A DNA stretch of 64,000 bases from Rahnella inusitata_A (GCF_965118895.1 NZ_CBCPJJ010000008.1:248001-312000); one strand, 5' to 3'. Counted from the stretch's first letter, positions 8,919-17,948 are shown. Notes: a model not told the origin generated them from the sequence alone. Numbers and translations are program-made.

Positions 8919-9395
8919 TTATTTCAGAACGCTGGCGGCTTTTTCAGAGGACTGGTTGTCAATCTCCTGCTTCGGCGTGCTGACGCCAACCGCGCCCACC
9001 ACTTCGCCGTTAAGCGTCAGCGGGAAGCCGCCGCCCAGTGCGACCGCGTGAGGGATCGCCAGAACCGTGGTTTCGCCGCCCTGCAAACGCTGCATGAATT
9101 TCAGCGAAGGGGCGTGATAGAGGGCGGACGTGCGGGCTTTGCCAATTGACGCCTCAACGCAACCGGCCGGAGAACCGTCCAGGCGCTGGAAGGCCAGTAA
9201 TGAACCAGATGCATCAACAACGGCAACGCAACCGGTGCTGTGCTGTTGTGCCAGCGTCGATTTCACGCTGTCGATCACGCTGGCGGCCTGCGCATTATCA
9301 AGCTGAGGGTGATCGGCGGCAAACGCAGATGTGGCAGAAAAAAGAAATGTGGCGGCACAGAGTAACGCGCGCGCGGAGTGTTTTTTAACAGACAT
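8919..9395 (-). CDS. Exported HbpS/GlcG-like heme-binding family protein
   Basis: The 158-residue product has a clear Sec signal peptide (about residues 1-27, ending SAFA-A) and a single HbpS/GlcG-type domain, recognisable from the repeated glycine-rich pattern ALGGGFPLTLNGEVVGAVGVS. Members bind heme or small molecules, or have no known role. It is the first gene of the dehydrogenase operon, 59 bases before the small subunit, so it may help supply or protect the cofactors of that periplasmic complex. That link is an inference from context. Confidence 0.8.
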   Translation of the reverse strand: MSVKKHSARALLCAATFLFSATSAFAADHPQLDNAQAASVIDSVKSTLAQQHSTGCVAVVDASGSLLAFQRLDGSPAGCVEASIGKARTSALYHAPSLKFMQRLQGGETTVLAIPHAVALGGGFPLTLNGEVVGAVGVSTPKQEIDNQSSEKAASVLK

Positions 9396-9464
9396 AGACT
9401 CATCCCTTGTAGCAGTTGCAACAGCATTGCTTCGAATAAAAAATTTATAAAAATCATTAATTTT

Positions 9465-9538
9465 AAAACAATAACCTTAACTGTCCGGACGCCTGACGGC
9501 GTTTCTTAAAGCCAAAGTAACCACAAGGTTATTGTTTT
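9465..9538. repeat. 14-bp perfect inverted repeat, 46-bp spacer
   Basis: AAAACAATAACCTT at 9465-9478 is repeated exactly inverted at 9525-9538. The arm centres are 60 bp apart. It lies 70-143 bp upstream of the HbpS-like gene, where a paired operator or an RNA stem would act. The binding factor is unknown. Confidence 0.7.
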
Positions 9539-9550
9539 ATGTTTCGTGGA

Positions 9551-9567
9551 TGTTAATTCAATTAACA
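9551..9567. promoter_or_regulatory. 17-bp palindromic operator candidate
   Basis: TGTTAATTCAATTAACA is a perfect palindrome centred on base 9559, an AT-rich form typical of operators bound by dimeric repressors. It lies 156 bp upstream of the HbpS-like gene start. Confidence 0.5.
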
Positions 9568-9736
9568 AAATAGAAGAAGTGACGGTTACGGTGGGCAACT
9601 ACTCAAAAAGAAGATTTTCAGATGATAAAGTGCGCAAATCGGGCTGGCAGGCCTTATGGAATAAGGACTGAACATTTTGTGCGAATATGTACCAGATGAT
9701 CCATTGTGATAAATGAAATGTGATCGGGTTAACAAA

Positions 9737-9760
9737 AAAGCCCTCCGGGCGGAAGGCTTT
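9737..9760 (-). terminator. Terminator of S12 hydrolase gene
   Basis: Read on the minus strand, a GC-rich stem (AAAGCC paired with GGCTTT, with inner TCC/GGA pairs) is followed by a run of T residues (TTTTTTGTT), 18 bases after the stop codon. Confidence 0.8.
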
Positions 9761-9777
9761 GTGCGGTGTGAAGGGGA

Positions 9778-11337
9778 TTATTTCGTCGGCTGCCAGCTGC
9801 TGCGACATTCGTCGCGGCGGAAGTTCAGCACGCGGCTGCGGTTAGAAATCAGCTTTACGTTATAGCCCTGAAAATACAGGCAGAAGTTTTTCTTCCACGG
9901 GCCGTCCGGCAGTTCCACCAATAAACGCCCGGCACCCAGCGACGACAGCTGACCGCTGGCGCGTAATGTGCCGACGCCCATCAGCAGCCGGTCTCCCTCA
10001 ATATCAAACGCGGCTTTTGATTCCGGGTGATACCAGCGACCCTGAACCATTTTCAGGCAGTCATTAGGTTCGACCGGCGTGAAGTAACGCGGTGCATGGC
10101 CGATTTCGCCTTTAATGGCTTTACCGTCCCAGCGCAGACGCATTGGCATATGCGCCGACAGCGTAATTGCCTCACCGGCATCCTCGCCCTCATACAGGTT
10201 ATCTGCACAACCCAGATAGCTGGCCGTACCGTTGCTGACGTTCAGCCAGTACGGTTCAGCAGTGCTGGCATAAAGGCCATCCGGCAGGGCGTGGCTGCGT
10301 GGCGGAAGCGGGGTGGCCAGCAGCGCCGACATCACCTCCAGCGCATGGGTGTACGCCGTGGTGTCTTCGCGGTTAGAGACCAGCGCGACCCCGATATCCC
10401 GTTGCGGATGCAGCAGGAAATAGGTTTTGTACCCGGCGTGCGAACCGCCGTGGCCATAAACCGTATGTTCACCGATTTGCGTTGAGGTGGTGCCCAGTCC
10501 GTAGGCGGAGGGAATATCGCCGTGCAGATAACGCGGTTCCGTCAGGGTTTTCAGCACGCCCTCGCCGGGACCGGTATTGCTCAGCAGGCTTTGCAGCCAG
10601 ACGGAAAGCGACCGGACGCTGCCGGTCAGGCTGCCGGACGCCGAAAGATGCAGACCGGCGACGGCGGTTTTCCAGCCGGTCGCATCCTGCCAGTAACCGG
10701 GTGCCAGATCGGGCACGATATCGAACCAGGTTTCCGGCGCGTGGAAAGCGATATCCAGCGGACGTGCGATGTGCTGTTGCAGCAGATCTTCAAACAAAAT
10801 GCCTTTTTGTTTCAGGATCTCTTCCACCAGCCGGTAGCCGGTGTTGCTGTAAGAAATCTCAGTGCCCGCCGGGAAATTCAGCGCGCCGTCTTGTGCCAGA
10901 AACGCCATGATATCTGCGGCGTCGCTGACGTTATAAACCGACACACCGAGCAGCGAGAGCGTTTCGCGCACGTCCGGCAAACCGCCGGTCATATCCAGCG
11001 CCTGGCCGACAGTCACCTGCGACATCGGTGCTTTCAGCTGCGGTAAATGCTGGCCTAGCGTATCGTTAAGCGTAAGGCCGGCGTCGCTGCGCAGTAACGC
11101 CAGCGTGGCGAAAATGTGCTTGGTGACCGAGGCGTAGCGCACCACCGAATCGATGCCAAAAGGTTCGGCGGTGGTCAGATTCGCCAACCCGCCGGTGGCG
11201 CAGCTGCGCAGAGTTTTGCTGTCGAAAAGGGTGATGGCGCCGCCCGGTTCGCCGGGTTTGTTCCAGCTCTGCGTGATGCGTTTCGCCGCAGTCTCTGCCG
11301 CCTGCCACTGTAATGCAGACTGTGTGGTGGATGTCAT
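9778..11337 (-). CDS. S12-family serine hydrolase, probable D-aminopeptidase
   Basis: The 519-residue protein is a penicillin-binding/class C-like serine hydrolase. It has S70-V-T-K73, Y163-S-N165 and an HGG triad at 296-298 in place of the lactamase KTG, followed by two C-terminal beta-barrel-like domains (from about 340). That arrangement, the 520-residue length and the HxG motif match the D-aminopeptidase (DAP) of Ochrobactrum, which removes D-amino acids from peptide N-termini. No signal peptide is visible, so it acts in the cytoplasm. It is the last gene after a peptide ABC importer (67-base gap), which fits a role in cleaving imported peptides. An esterase or amidase function remains possible. 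Confidence 0.75.
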   Translation of the reverse strand: MTSTTQSALQWQAAETAAKRITQSWNKPGEPGGAITLFDSKTLRSCATGGLANLTTAEPFGIDSVVRYASVTKHIFATLALLRSDAGLTLNDTLGQHLPQLKAPMSQVTVGQALDMTGGLPDVRETLSLLGVSVYNVSDAADIMAFLAQDGALNFPAGTEISYSNTGYRLVEEILKQKGILFEDLLQQHIARPLDIAFHAPETWFDIVPDLAPGYWQDATGWKTAVAGLHLSASGSLTGSVRSLSVWLQSLLSNTGPGEGVLKTLTEPRYLHGDIPSAYGLGTTSTQIGEHTVYGHGGSHAGYKTYFLLHPQRDIGVALVSNREDTTAYTHALEVMSALLATPLPPRSHALPDGLYASTAEPYWLNVSNGTASYLGCADNLYEGEDAGEAITLSAHMPMRLRWDGKAIKGEIGHAPRYFTPVEPNDCLKMVQGRWYHPESKAAFDIEGDRLLMGVGTLRASGQLSSLGAGRLLVELPDGPWKKNFCLYFQGYNVKLISNRSRVLNFRRDECRSSWQPTK

Positions 11338-11404
11338 GAACGTCTCCCAATACTGTCAGTCAGTGAATACTTTTAAATATGCCTGATATGAACGTGCATT
11401 TGGC

Positions 11405-12190
11405 TCATTCGGGCTCTTCAAGACTGAGACTCAACGATCGCAATTCTGCTGTATGCGGATGGCTGACGTTGCCCATCCGTAAATCGTCCGCGCTCAGAAG
11501 CTCAACCATTTCACCACCAATCATCACGCCAATGCTGGTGCAAAGATGCGTTACGACCGCCAGATTGTGGCTGACCAGAATATAAGTGAGTTTGCGGCGC
11601 TCGCGCAGATCGCTCAGAAGGTTCAGGATTTCGGCCTGAACCGAGACGTCGAGGGCGGAAGTCGGTTCATCAAGCAGTAAAATCTCGGGTTCTGAAATCA
11701 TCGCCCGCGCAATCGCCACGCGCTGACGCTGTCCGCCGGACAGCTGATGCGGGAAACGAAAGCGCACAGCCTGCGGCAATCCCACTTCGGCCAGCGCATC
11801 GGCAATACGTTTCTCGATGTTGAGAAAACCGTGCACGATCAGCGGTTCGCTGAGGATGCGGTCGATAGTCTGGCGCGGATGCAGCGAGCCGTAGGGGTCC
11901 TGAAATACCATCTGCACGCGGCGGAAAAAGCGTTTCTGACGCACCGGCATCTGGTCTTCACCACCGATTACCATTTCCCCTGACCATGACTGATTAAGCC
12001 CGGCCAGCGCGCGCAAAATAGTGGATTTGCCCGAGCCGCTTTCGCCGACGATGCCGAAACAGCCGCCCGGCGGGACGCTGAAACTCACGCCCTTGACGAC
12101 TTCGTTATCATCGAACGCAATGCGCAAATTATTGAGGGTAATCTTGCTGTTATCAAAAAATTCGCGGTTAAACGTAGAGTGTTCTGTCAT
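11405..12190 (-). CDS. Peptide ABC transporter ATP-binding protein (OppF/DppF type)
   Basis: This is one of two ATPases driving the peptide importer encoded upstream. The 261-residue protein has Walker A (GESGSGKST), the signature LSGGQRQ and Walker B (LLLDEPTSALD). The start at 12190 is set by an ATGA overlap with the stop of the preceding ATPase gene; an in-frame ATG at 12202 would only lengthen it inside that gene. The C-terminus is short compared with OppF and lacks the oligopeptide-transporter cysteine region. Confidence 0.9.
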   Translation of the reverse strand: MTEHSTFNREFFDNSKITLNNLRIAFDDNEVVKGVSFSVPPGGCFGIVGESGSGKSTILRALAGLNQSWSGEMVIGGEDQMPVRQKRFFRRVQMVFQDPYGSLHPRQTIDRILSEPLIVHGFLNIEKRIADALAEVGLPQAVRFRFPHQLSGGQRQRVAIARAMISEPEILLLDEPTSALDVSVQAEILNLLSDLRERRKLTYILVSHNLAVVTHLCTSIGVMIGGEMVELLSADDLRMGNVSHPHTAELRSLSLSLEEPE

Positions 12191-13020
12191 GAGGTTTTCC
12201 ATGCTTCATCACGCACCAGCACCGGCAGTCTGTCGCGCGGATGTTTCAGCGACGGCAGGCATTCCAGCAACCCGCGCGTGTAAGGATGTTGTGCTTTCAG
12301 TAAGTCTCCGGCCTGTAACGTTTCGACAATCCGCCCGGCGTACATTACCGCCACGCGATCGCAGAATTTCGACACCAGCGGCAGATCGTGGCTGATCAGA
12401 ATCAGCCCCATGCCACGGCTGGAAACCAGATCGTCAAGCAGGCGTAAAATCTCCGCCTGTACGGTGGCATCCAGCGCGCTGGTCGGTTCATCGGCAATCA
12501 TCAGCTCCGGATCGGGCGCCAGCATCATGGCGATCATCACGCGCTGGCCCATACCGCCGGACACTTCATGGGCATAACGCTGCGCGACTTTATGCGGATC
12601 GCGAATGCGAACCTGATCAAGCAGTTCGATCGCGGCGTTCATGGCCTGTTTTTTTGTACCGCCCTTGTGCGTCTGCCACGCTTCCGCGACCTGTTTTCCC
12701 ACCGGCATCACCGGATTGAGTGAATATTTCGGGTCCTGCAAAATAAAGCCGACGCGTTTGCCACGGATCTGGCGCATCTGTTTTTCACTGGCGTTGCGCA
12801 GATCGATACCGTCAAACGACAGGGTTTCGGCGCGGCATTTGGCGCTGGATGGCAGCAGATTCATCAGGCATCGCGCGGTCAGAGATTTGCCCGAACCGCT
12901 TTCGCCCACGATGCCGAATTTCTCTTTGCCCAGCGACAGCGAGACACCGCGTACGGCATCAAAACTGCCGCTGTTGGTTTTGAATGTGATGTGCAGATCT
13001 TTGATATCAACCAGCATCAT
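12187..13020 (-). CDS. Peptide ABC transporter ATP-binding protein (OppD/DppD type)
   Basis: The first of two ATPases of the importer has 277 residues. Walker A (GESGSGKSL), signature VSGGMGQR and Walker B (LMIADEPTSALD) are present. In the signature the usual Q after GG is M, as in DppD/NikD-like proteins. ATGA overlaps link it to the permease before and the ATPase after, so the operon is tightly coupled. Confidence 0.9.
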   Translation of the reverse strand: MMLVDIKDLHITFKTNSGSFDAVRGVSLSLGKEKFGIVGESGSGKSLTARCLMNLLPSSAKCRAETLSFDGIDLRNASEKQMRQIRGKRVGFILQDPKYSLNPVMPVGKQVAEAWQTHKGGTKKQAMNAAIELLDQVRIRDPHKVAQRYAHEVSGGMGQRVMIAMMLAPDPELMIADEPTSALDATVQAEILRLLDDLVSSRGMGLILISHDLPLVSKFCDRVAVMYAGRIVETLQAGDLLKAQHPYTRGLLECLPSLKHPRDRLPVLVRDEAWKTS

Positions 13021-13943
13021 TGCTCCTTAGGATCGAGGACGTCACGCAGCCCGTCGCCGAGGAAGTTGAACGCCAGAGACGTCACGAAAATCGCAATTGC
13101 CGGAATTAATGGCACCCACCATTCGCTGAACAGAAAACGGCGTGCGGTGGCAATCATCGCCCCCCATTCCGGCGATGGCGGCTGTGCGCCCATGCCCAGA
13201 AAACCGAGGCTGGCGGCGGTGATAATTATTGAACTCATGTCGAGGGTGATACGCACCACCAGGCTCGGCACACACAACGGCATAATGTGGCGCAGCACGA
13301 TGCGGGCAGAGGTCGCGCCGGTAAGACGGCAGGCGGCAATGTAATCGGTGCCGCGTACCTGCATGGTTTCGGCGCGCGCCAGACGGGCGTACGGCGGCCA
13401 GGCGGTGAGGGCGATCGCCAGAATGGCGCTTTCGATGCCCGGACGCAGGGCGGCGACAAACGCCAGCGCCAGAATCAGACGCGGGAAGGCGAGGAAAATG
13501 TCGGTCACGCGCATCAGCAAGCGATCCACCCATCCGCCCGCATAACCGGCCACGCAGCCTATCAGCAGACCGAGCGGCGCCACGATCGCCACGACGATAA
13601 TCACCATACCCAGCGTGATGCGACCGCCATACAGAATGCGGCTCAGCGTATCGCGACCGAGTTCATCGGTACCCAGCCAGTGCAGGGAAGACGGTTTGGC
13701 TAAACGATGCGCCAGATCTTGCGCGCCAGGGTCGTAAGGCGTCAGCCACGGCGCGCAAATTGACACCAGCAGTACAACCAGCACGGTGAACAGGCCGGTG
13801 ACGGCCAGGGGATTTTTGCGCAGCCCGAGCCAGATGCGGTAACGGCGTCCCCACACGGCCTGCGTGCGGGTCAGCGGCGTATCCGCCAGCAGCCAGGCGC
13901 GGCTTCCGGCGCGGGGTGGCGAGGTAACAGGGATTGAAGTCAT
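13017..13943 (-). CDS. Peptide ABC transporter permease (DppC type)
   Basis: The 308-residue inner-membrane protein has a cytoplasmic N-terminus, a first membrane segment near residue 45-65 and the BPD transport domain (about 110-300), with five further segments and the EAA loop between them. The conserved WLGTDELGRD motif that begins DppC-type permeases is present. It pairs with the DppB-type permease and overlaps both neighbours by four bases. Confidence 0.92.
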   Translation of the reverse strand: MTSIPVTSPPRAGSRAWLLADTPLTRTQAVWGRRYRIWLGLRKNPLAVTGLFTVLVVLLVSICAPWLTPYDPGAQDLAHRLAKPSSLHWLGTDELGRDTLSRILYGGRITLGMVIIVVAIVAPLGLLIGCVAGYAGGWVDRLLMRVTDIFLAFPRLILALAFVAALRPGIESAILAIALTAWPPYARLARAETMQVRGTDYIAACRLTGATSARIVLRHIMPLCVPSLVVRITLDMSSIIITAASLGFLGMGAQPPSPEWGAMIATARRFLFSEWWVPLIPAIAIFVTSLAFNFLGDGLRDVLDPKEQ

Positions 13944-14953
13944 TTTACGCGGGGATCCAATAGTCGGTAGAGAAGGTCGGCCAGCAGGTTAAGCAGCACG
14001 TAAATCGCGCCGATCAGCAGCGTGGAGCCGATCACCGGGTTCATATCCGCATTCATCAACGAGACGGTGAGATATTGTCCGAGACCCGGCCAGGAGAAGA
14101 CGTTTTCAGTGACCACGGCACCTTCCAGCAAACCGGCATAAGTCAGTGCCAGCACGGTGATGAGCTGCACGCCGACGGTCGGGAAGGCGTGTTTCCAGAT
14201 AACCCGTTGAGCCGATAATCCCTTGGCGCGCGCGGTGATCACATATTCGCCGCTCAGCGCATTGAGCATAAAGGTACGGGTCATACGGGTGATGTAGGCC
14301 ATGCTGAAATACGCGAGGATCAGCACCGGCTGGGCCATGTGTGCCAGCGCATCCCAGAACGCGCCCATGTCACCGGCGATCAGGGAATCCACCGTTAACA
14401 GCCCGGTGACCTGCGGGATCATGTCCTGATAGATGATGTCCTGACGTCCCGGCCCCGGCGCAATTCCCAGCGCGGAGTAGAAAATCAGCAGGCTGAGCAA
14501 GGCCAGCACAAACACCGGCAGCGAATGACCGGCCAGACACACTACGCGGATGGTCTGATCAATCCAGCTGCCCTGACGCGTTGCCGCCCAGACACCAAGC
14601 GGAATGCCGACCACGGCCGCAATAATGATGGCAGCGGTCGCCAGCTCTAGCGTAGCGGGGAAGAAGCGGGCGATATCGGTGGTGACCAGATTGGAGGTCA
14701 GGGCGGAACGGCCTAAGTCACCGTGAAACACCTGACTGAGGTAGTGAAAGAACTGCAACCAGAGGGGCTGATCCAGCCCCATTTCGTGACGAACCCGTTC
14801 TACGACTGCCTGCGGGGCGTTGTCGCCAACCGCAGCCAGAACCGGATCCGTCGGCATGACGCGACCAATAAAAAACGTCACTACCGACAGACCAAACAAA
14901 GTAAGACAAACGCTGATGCAGGTACTCAGATAGCCTTTGAGTCTCTTGCTCAC
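13940..14953 (-). CDS. Peptide ABC transporter permease (DppB type)
   Basis: The 337-residue permease begins with a membrane segment (about residues 8-30), followed by the DppB/OppB N-terminal region with MGLDQPLWLQFFHYL and a C-terminal block of five membrane segments. It forms the channel with the DppC-type partner. Its ATG overlaps the stop of the binding-protein gene by four bases. Confidence 0.92.
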   Translation of the reverse strand: MSKRLKGYLSTCISVCLTLFGLSVVTFFIGRVMPTDPVLAAVGDNAPQAVVERVRHEMGLDQPLWLQFFHYLSQVFHGDLGRSALTSNLVTTDIARFFPATLELATAAIIIAAVVGIPLGVWAATRQGSWIDQTIRVVCLAGHSLPVFVLALLSLLIFYSALGIAPGPGRQDIIYQDMIPQVTGLLTVDSLIAGDMGAFWDALAHMAQPVLILAYFSMAYITRMTRTFMLNALSGEYVITARAKGLSAQRVIWKHAFPTVGVQLITVLALTYAGLLEGAVVTENVFSWPGLGQYLTVSLMNADMNPVIGSTLLIGAIYVLLNLLADLLYRLLDPRVK

Positions 14954-16545
14954 GCTTTAACAACCTTCTCGTAAGGGCTGGTGTTCATTACGGTTAATGC
15001 TACGCCGGAAATCACGTTACGGCAGGCGGCGGTATTCGTCGGTTGCAGCATGATGATAAACGGGCTGTTTTCCATATGTCTGGTCTGCAGCTCTTCGTAA
15101 AGTTTGATACGCGTGGCCGGATCCGGCTCTTTCAGCGCTTTGGCGCTGAGATCGGAAATGTTTTTATCCTGCCAGCTGCAACGCCACGCCAGCGTGCGGC
15201 TCTTCGCGGCATCGGTGTTATCCGGATTGCTGCAAAATGCTTCGGCGTTGGAGTTCGGATCGAAGTAATCCGCGCCCCATTGGGTCAGGGCCAGCTGCTG
15301 TTGACGCGCACGCATCTTGGTCAGCACCTGACGGCTTTCCGCAGCCAGTAACGTCACTTTTATCCCCACTTCGGCGAGATTTGACTGCAATGCCTGCACG
15401 ATGTCGGAAGAGGGTGATGCGGAATAGTGATCGAGCGTGATTTCGAAGCCATTCGGAAAACCGGCTTCGGCCAGCAACACTTTGGCTTTGGCAACATCAC
15501 GCTTATACATGATGGTGTTCACCGCCGCCGGGAAACCTTCGGGCAGGAAACTCTGATGAATTTTGTGGGTCAGCGGCACGATATGCTGCTGAATATTTTC
15601 GTAATCCACCGCCCACTTCAGCGCCTGCCAGACCTGCGGTTTGGCCAGATTCGGGTGTGCTGTATTGGCGGAAAGCATATAGGTTCCGGCGATGCCTTTA
15701 CGTACCAGCGTGAAGTTTTTGTCGTTCATCAGCGGACGGAGCTGCTCGGTGGTCAGATTACGTGCGATGTCGATATCGCCTTTTTGCAGCATCAGCAACT
15801 GAGCGGAAGGGTCGACGATATGACGCATGATGATGCGCTGAATATTGCCCGCGTGCGGGTTATTCTTATTGCTTTCCAGAATGACGGATTCGCTGACTTT
15901 CCAGTCGCGCAGTTTGAAGGCACCGGAACCGGCGCTGTTTTTCTTCAACCAGGCGTTGCCCAAATCTTCGCCCGCCTGATTCGCCAGACACGCGGATTTC
16001 TGCACGATGCTGCCAACGTTGGCGGTCAGGCAATACAGCAGGAAGGATTCTGAGGCCGGTTCGGCGGTCGTGATCACCAGCGTTTCGGCATCCGGCGCGG
16101 TGATCATGCTTTCCACGTTATCTTTGGTGTAACCAAACTGGTTGATGATGTACGCCGGGCTTTTATCCAGTTTCACCACGCGTTGCAGGGAAAATGCGGC
16201 ATCTTCTGCGGTCAGCGGTTTGCCGTCAGCCCATTTGGCTTTCGGATCCAGCTTGAAGGTAAAGGTTTTTTTATCGTCGGATACGGTCCATGACAGGGCC
16301 AGATCGCCTTCGATTTCATCAGGGGAGGCCAGCTTAGGTTTCACCAGTTTCTGATACATATTTCCGGTTATTTCACTGCCTACGCTCTCGAAACTTTCAT
16401 GTGGATCAAGGCTGGTAATGATGTCGAGCTGAATGGCCATCACAAGAATTGACGCTGGCGTGGCTGCAAACACAGAGTCAAATTTCAGGTAAGACAGTGC
16501 AGGTATTGCGGAAAAACCGGTAACGAATTGACGCCTGGTAACCAT
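14950..16545 (-). CDS. Periplasmic peptide-binding protein of ABC transporter (SBP family 5)
   Basis: The 531-residue protein captures the transported substrate in the periplasm. It matches the DppA/OppA family (SBP_bac_5), including LKPDPKAKW-like and YENIQQHIVP regions. The N-terminus MVTRRQFVTG has a twin-arginine pattern rather than a lipobox, so Tat export is possible, unusual for DppA. The start at 16545 has GGGAG at good spacing; an ATG at 16557 has none. Substrate is inferred to be di- or short peptides because an S12 hydrolase and an M19 dipeptidase flank the operon. Confidence 0.88.
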   Translation of the reverse strand: MVTRRQFVTGFSAIPALSYLKFDSVFAATPASILVMAIQLDIITSLDPHESFESVGSEITGNMYQKLVKPKLASPDEIEGDLALSWTVSDDKKTFTFKLDPKAKWADGKPLTAEDAAFSLQRVVKLDKSPAYIINQFGYTKDNVESMITAPDAETLVITTAEPASESFLLYCLTANVGSIVQKSACLANQAGEDLGNAWLKKNSAGSGAFKLRDWKVSESVILESNKNNPHAGNIQRIIMRHIVDPSAQLLMLQKGDIDIARNLTTEQLRPLMNDKNFTLVRKGIAGTYMLSANTAHPNLAKPQVWQALKWAVDYENIQQHIVPLTHKIHQSFLPEGFPAAVNTIMYKRDVAKAKVLLAEAGFPNGFEITLDHYSASPSSDIVQALQSNLAEVGIKVTLLAAESRQVLTKMRARQQQLALTQWGADYFDPNSNAEAFCSNPDNTDAAKSRTLAWRCSWQDKNISDLSAKALKEPDPATRIKLYEELQTRHMENSPFIIMLQPTNTAACRNVISGVALTVMNTSPYEKVVKA

Positions 16546-16795
16546 AACAACTCCCATAGTGTTGATATATAAAAGTAATATTAAGTATTACGTGGGCAAA
16601 CCCTTGACTTCACCGCGGGCAACTGGCTTAAATGAAAAACCGTTGCTTTGCATGTTTCGACTTTTCATATCGAAAAATCTAATGTGAACGACAACGGCTC
16701 TGTTCATCTTTAGTGCAACATGGAACCGGTGATGCACCTCATGCGAGCAAATCTCCGTTGTCTTTGTCACGCTCAATCAAAGGTAGACCTTTTTT
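16546..16795. promoter_or_regulatory. Divergent promoter region, peptide operon / dipeptidase
   Basis: These 250 bases separate two divergent transcription units. A TTTCGA-N9-TCGAAA inverted repeat at 16655-16675 is the best operator candidate. No regulator gene is adjacent. Confidence 0.45.
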
Positions 16796-17908
16796 ATGAA
16801 TAACGTAGCGCACGGAACTGAAGAGTTAATGCCGGTTTTTGATGGACATAACGACGTTTTGCTGCAACTTTGGACAGAACATCGTCAAAATCCGGAGCAC
16901 GCATTCCTCCAGGGCCCGGCCAGCGGACAAATGGATCTGCCTCGCTGCCGTGAAGCAGGCTTTGCCGGCGGGCTTTTCGCCGCCTGGGTGCCGACTCCTG
17001 CCGTTGATCTTGCAAAGACCGCGCCAGATCGTTCTGTCGATACCCAATTCTTGCTGGAAGGTACTCAAAGACATCCGGATTTTTCTCCGACGCCTTCTTT
17101 CGATTTTGCGCGTGACGTCACGTTTGGCATGATGGCGTTCCTGCTGCGCATTGAAGAACAGTCGCAGGGAAAAGTAAAAATCTGCCGTACGGCGCGTGAT
17201 ATCCGTCACTCGATGGATAACCATGCATTAGCTGTGGTTATGCATATTGAAGGGGCGGAAGTGATTGATGCCGATCTCTATAATCTCGATGTGCTCTACA
17301 GCATGGGATTACGATCGCTCGGGCCGGTGTGGAGTCGTCCGAACATCTTCGGACACGGTGTACCGTTCAAATATCAGACCTCGCCGGACACCGGCCCCGG
17401 CCTGACAGACGCCGGTATCCGTCTGGTGAAAGCCTGTAATGCGAAACGCATCATGATCGATCTGTCGCATCTGAACGAAAAAGGGTTCTGGCAGATCGCT
17501 GAACTGAGCGATGCACCGCTGGTGGCCAGTCATTCCAATGCCTTCAGCATCTGTCCGCAGTCGCGTAATCTGACTGACAAGCAGCTGGGTGCTATAAAAG
17601 AGAGCCAGGGCTTTGTCGGGCTGAACTTTGCCGTGCCGTTCCTGCGCGAAGATGGCAAGAGAAGCGACGATACCGGCACCGATATCATGGTGCGTCACGT
17701 GGATTATCTGCTGGAACATTTGGGTGAGGACGGCGTGGGCTTTGGATCAGATTTCGATGGCGCGTCAATGGCCCCGTTTATGGCTGACGTGCGCGGATTG
17801 CCGGTGCTGGTGGACGCATTGAGAAAAGCAGGGTACGGGCAGGCGTTGCTGGAGAAGATTTGCTACAAGAACTGGGTTAACGTTCTGGAAAGAACCTGGG
17901 GCGAATAA
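16796..17908 (+). CDS. M19 membrane dipeptidase family zinc peptidase
   Basis: M19 enzymes cleave dipeptides and accept a D-residue at the C-terminal side. The 370-residue protein keeps all binuclear-zinc ligands by position: H18 and D20 (DGHNDVLL), E152 (HIEGAE), H225 (DLSHLN), H246 (ASHSN) and D319 (GSDFDG). No signal peptide or anchor is visible, so it is cytosolic despite the family name. It is divergent from the peptide importer operon, and together they suggest that imported dipeptides are cleaved here. Confidence 0.9.
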   Translation: MNNVAHGTEELMPVFDGHNDVLLQLWTEHRQNPEHAFLQGPASGQMDLPRCREAGFAGGLFAAWVPTPAVDLAKTAPDRSVDTQFLLEGTQRHPDFSPTPSFDFARDVTFGMMAFLLRIEEQSQGKVKICRTARDIRHSMDNHALAVVMHIEGAEVIDADLYNLDVLYSMGLRSLGPVWSRPNIFGHGVPFKYQTSPDTGPGLTDAGIRLVKACNAKRIMIDLSHLNEKGFWQIAELSDAPLVASHSNAFSICPQSRNLTDKQLGAIKESQGFVGLNFAVPFLREDGKRSDDTGTDIMVRHVDYLLEHLGEDGVGFGSDFDGASMAPFMADVRGLPVLVDALRKAGYGQALLEKICYKNWVNVLERTWGE

Positions 17909-17948
17909 ACGGGACGCGAGACCTGATGCCCGATTCGGTGTGATAAAT

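Larger units (their letters stand above)
9396..9777. promoter_or_regulatory. Leader region of dehydrogenase operon
   Basis: No gene is seen in these 382 bases. They hold the promoter region for the minus-strand operon that starts at 9395, a long perfect inverted repeat (9465-9538), a 17-bp palindrome (9551-9567), and, at the far end, the terminator of the S12 hydrolase gene. Confidence 0.6.
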
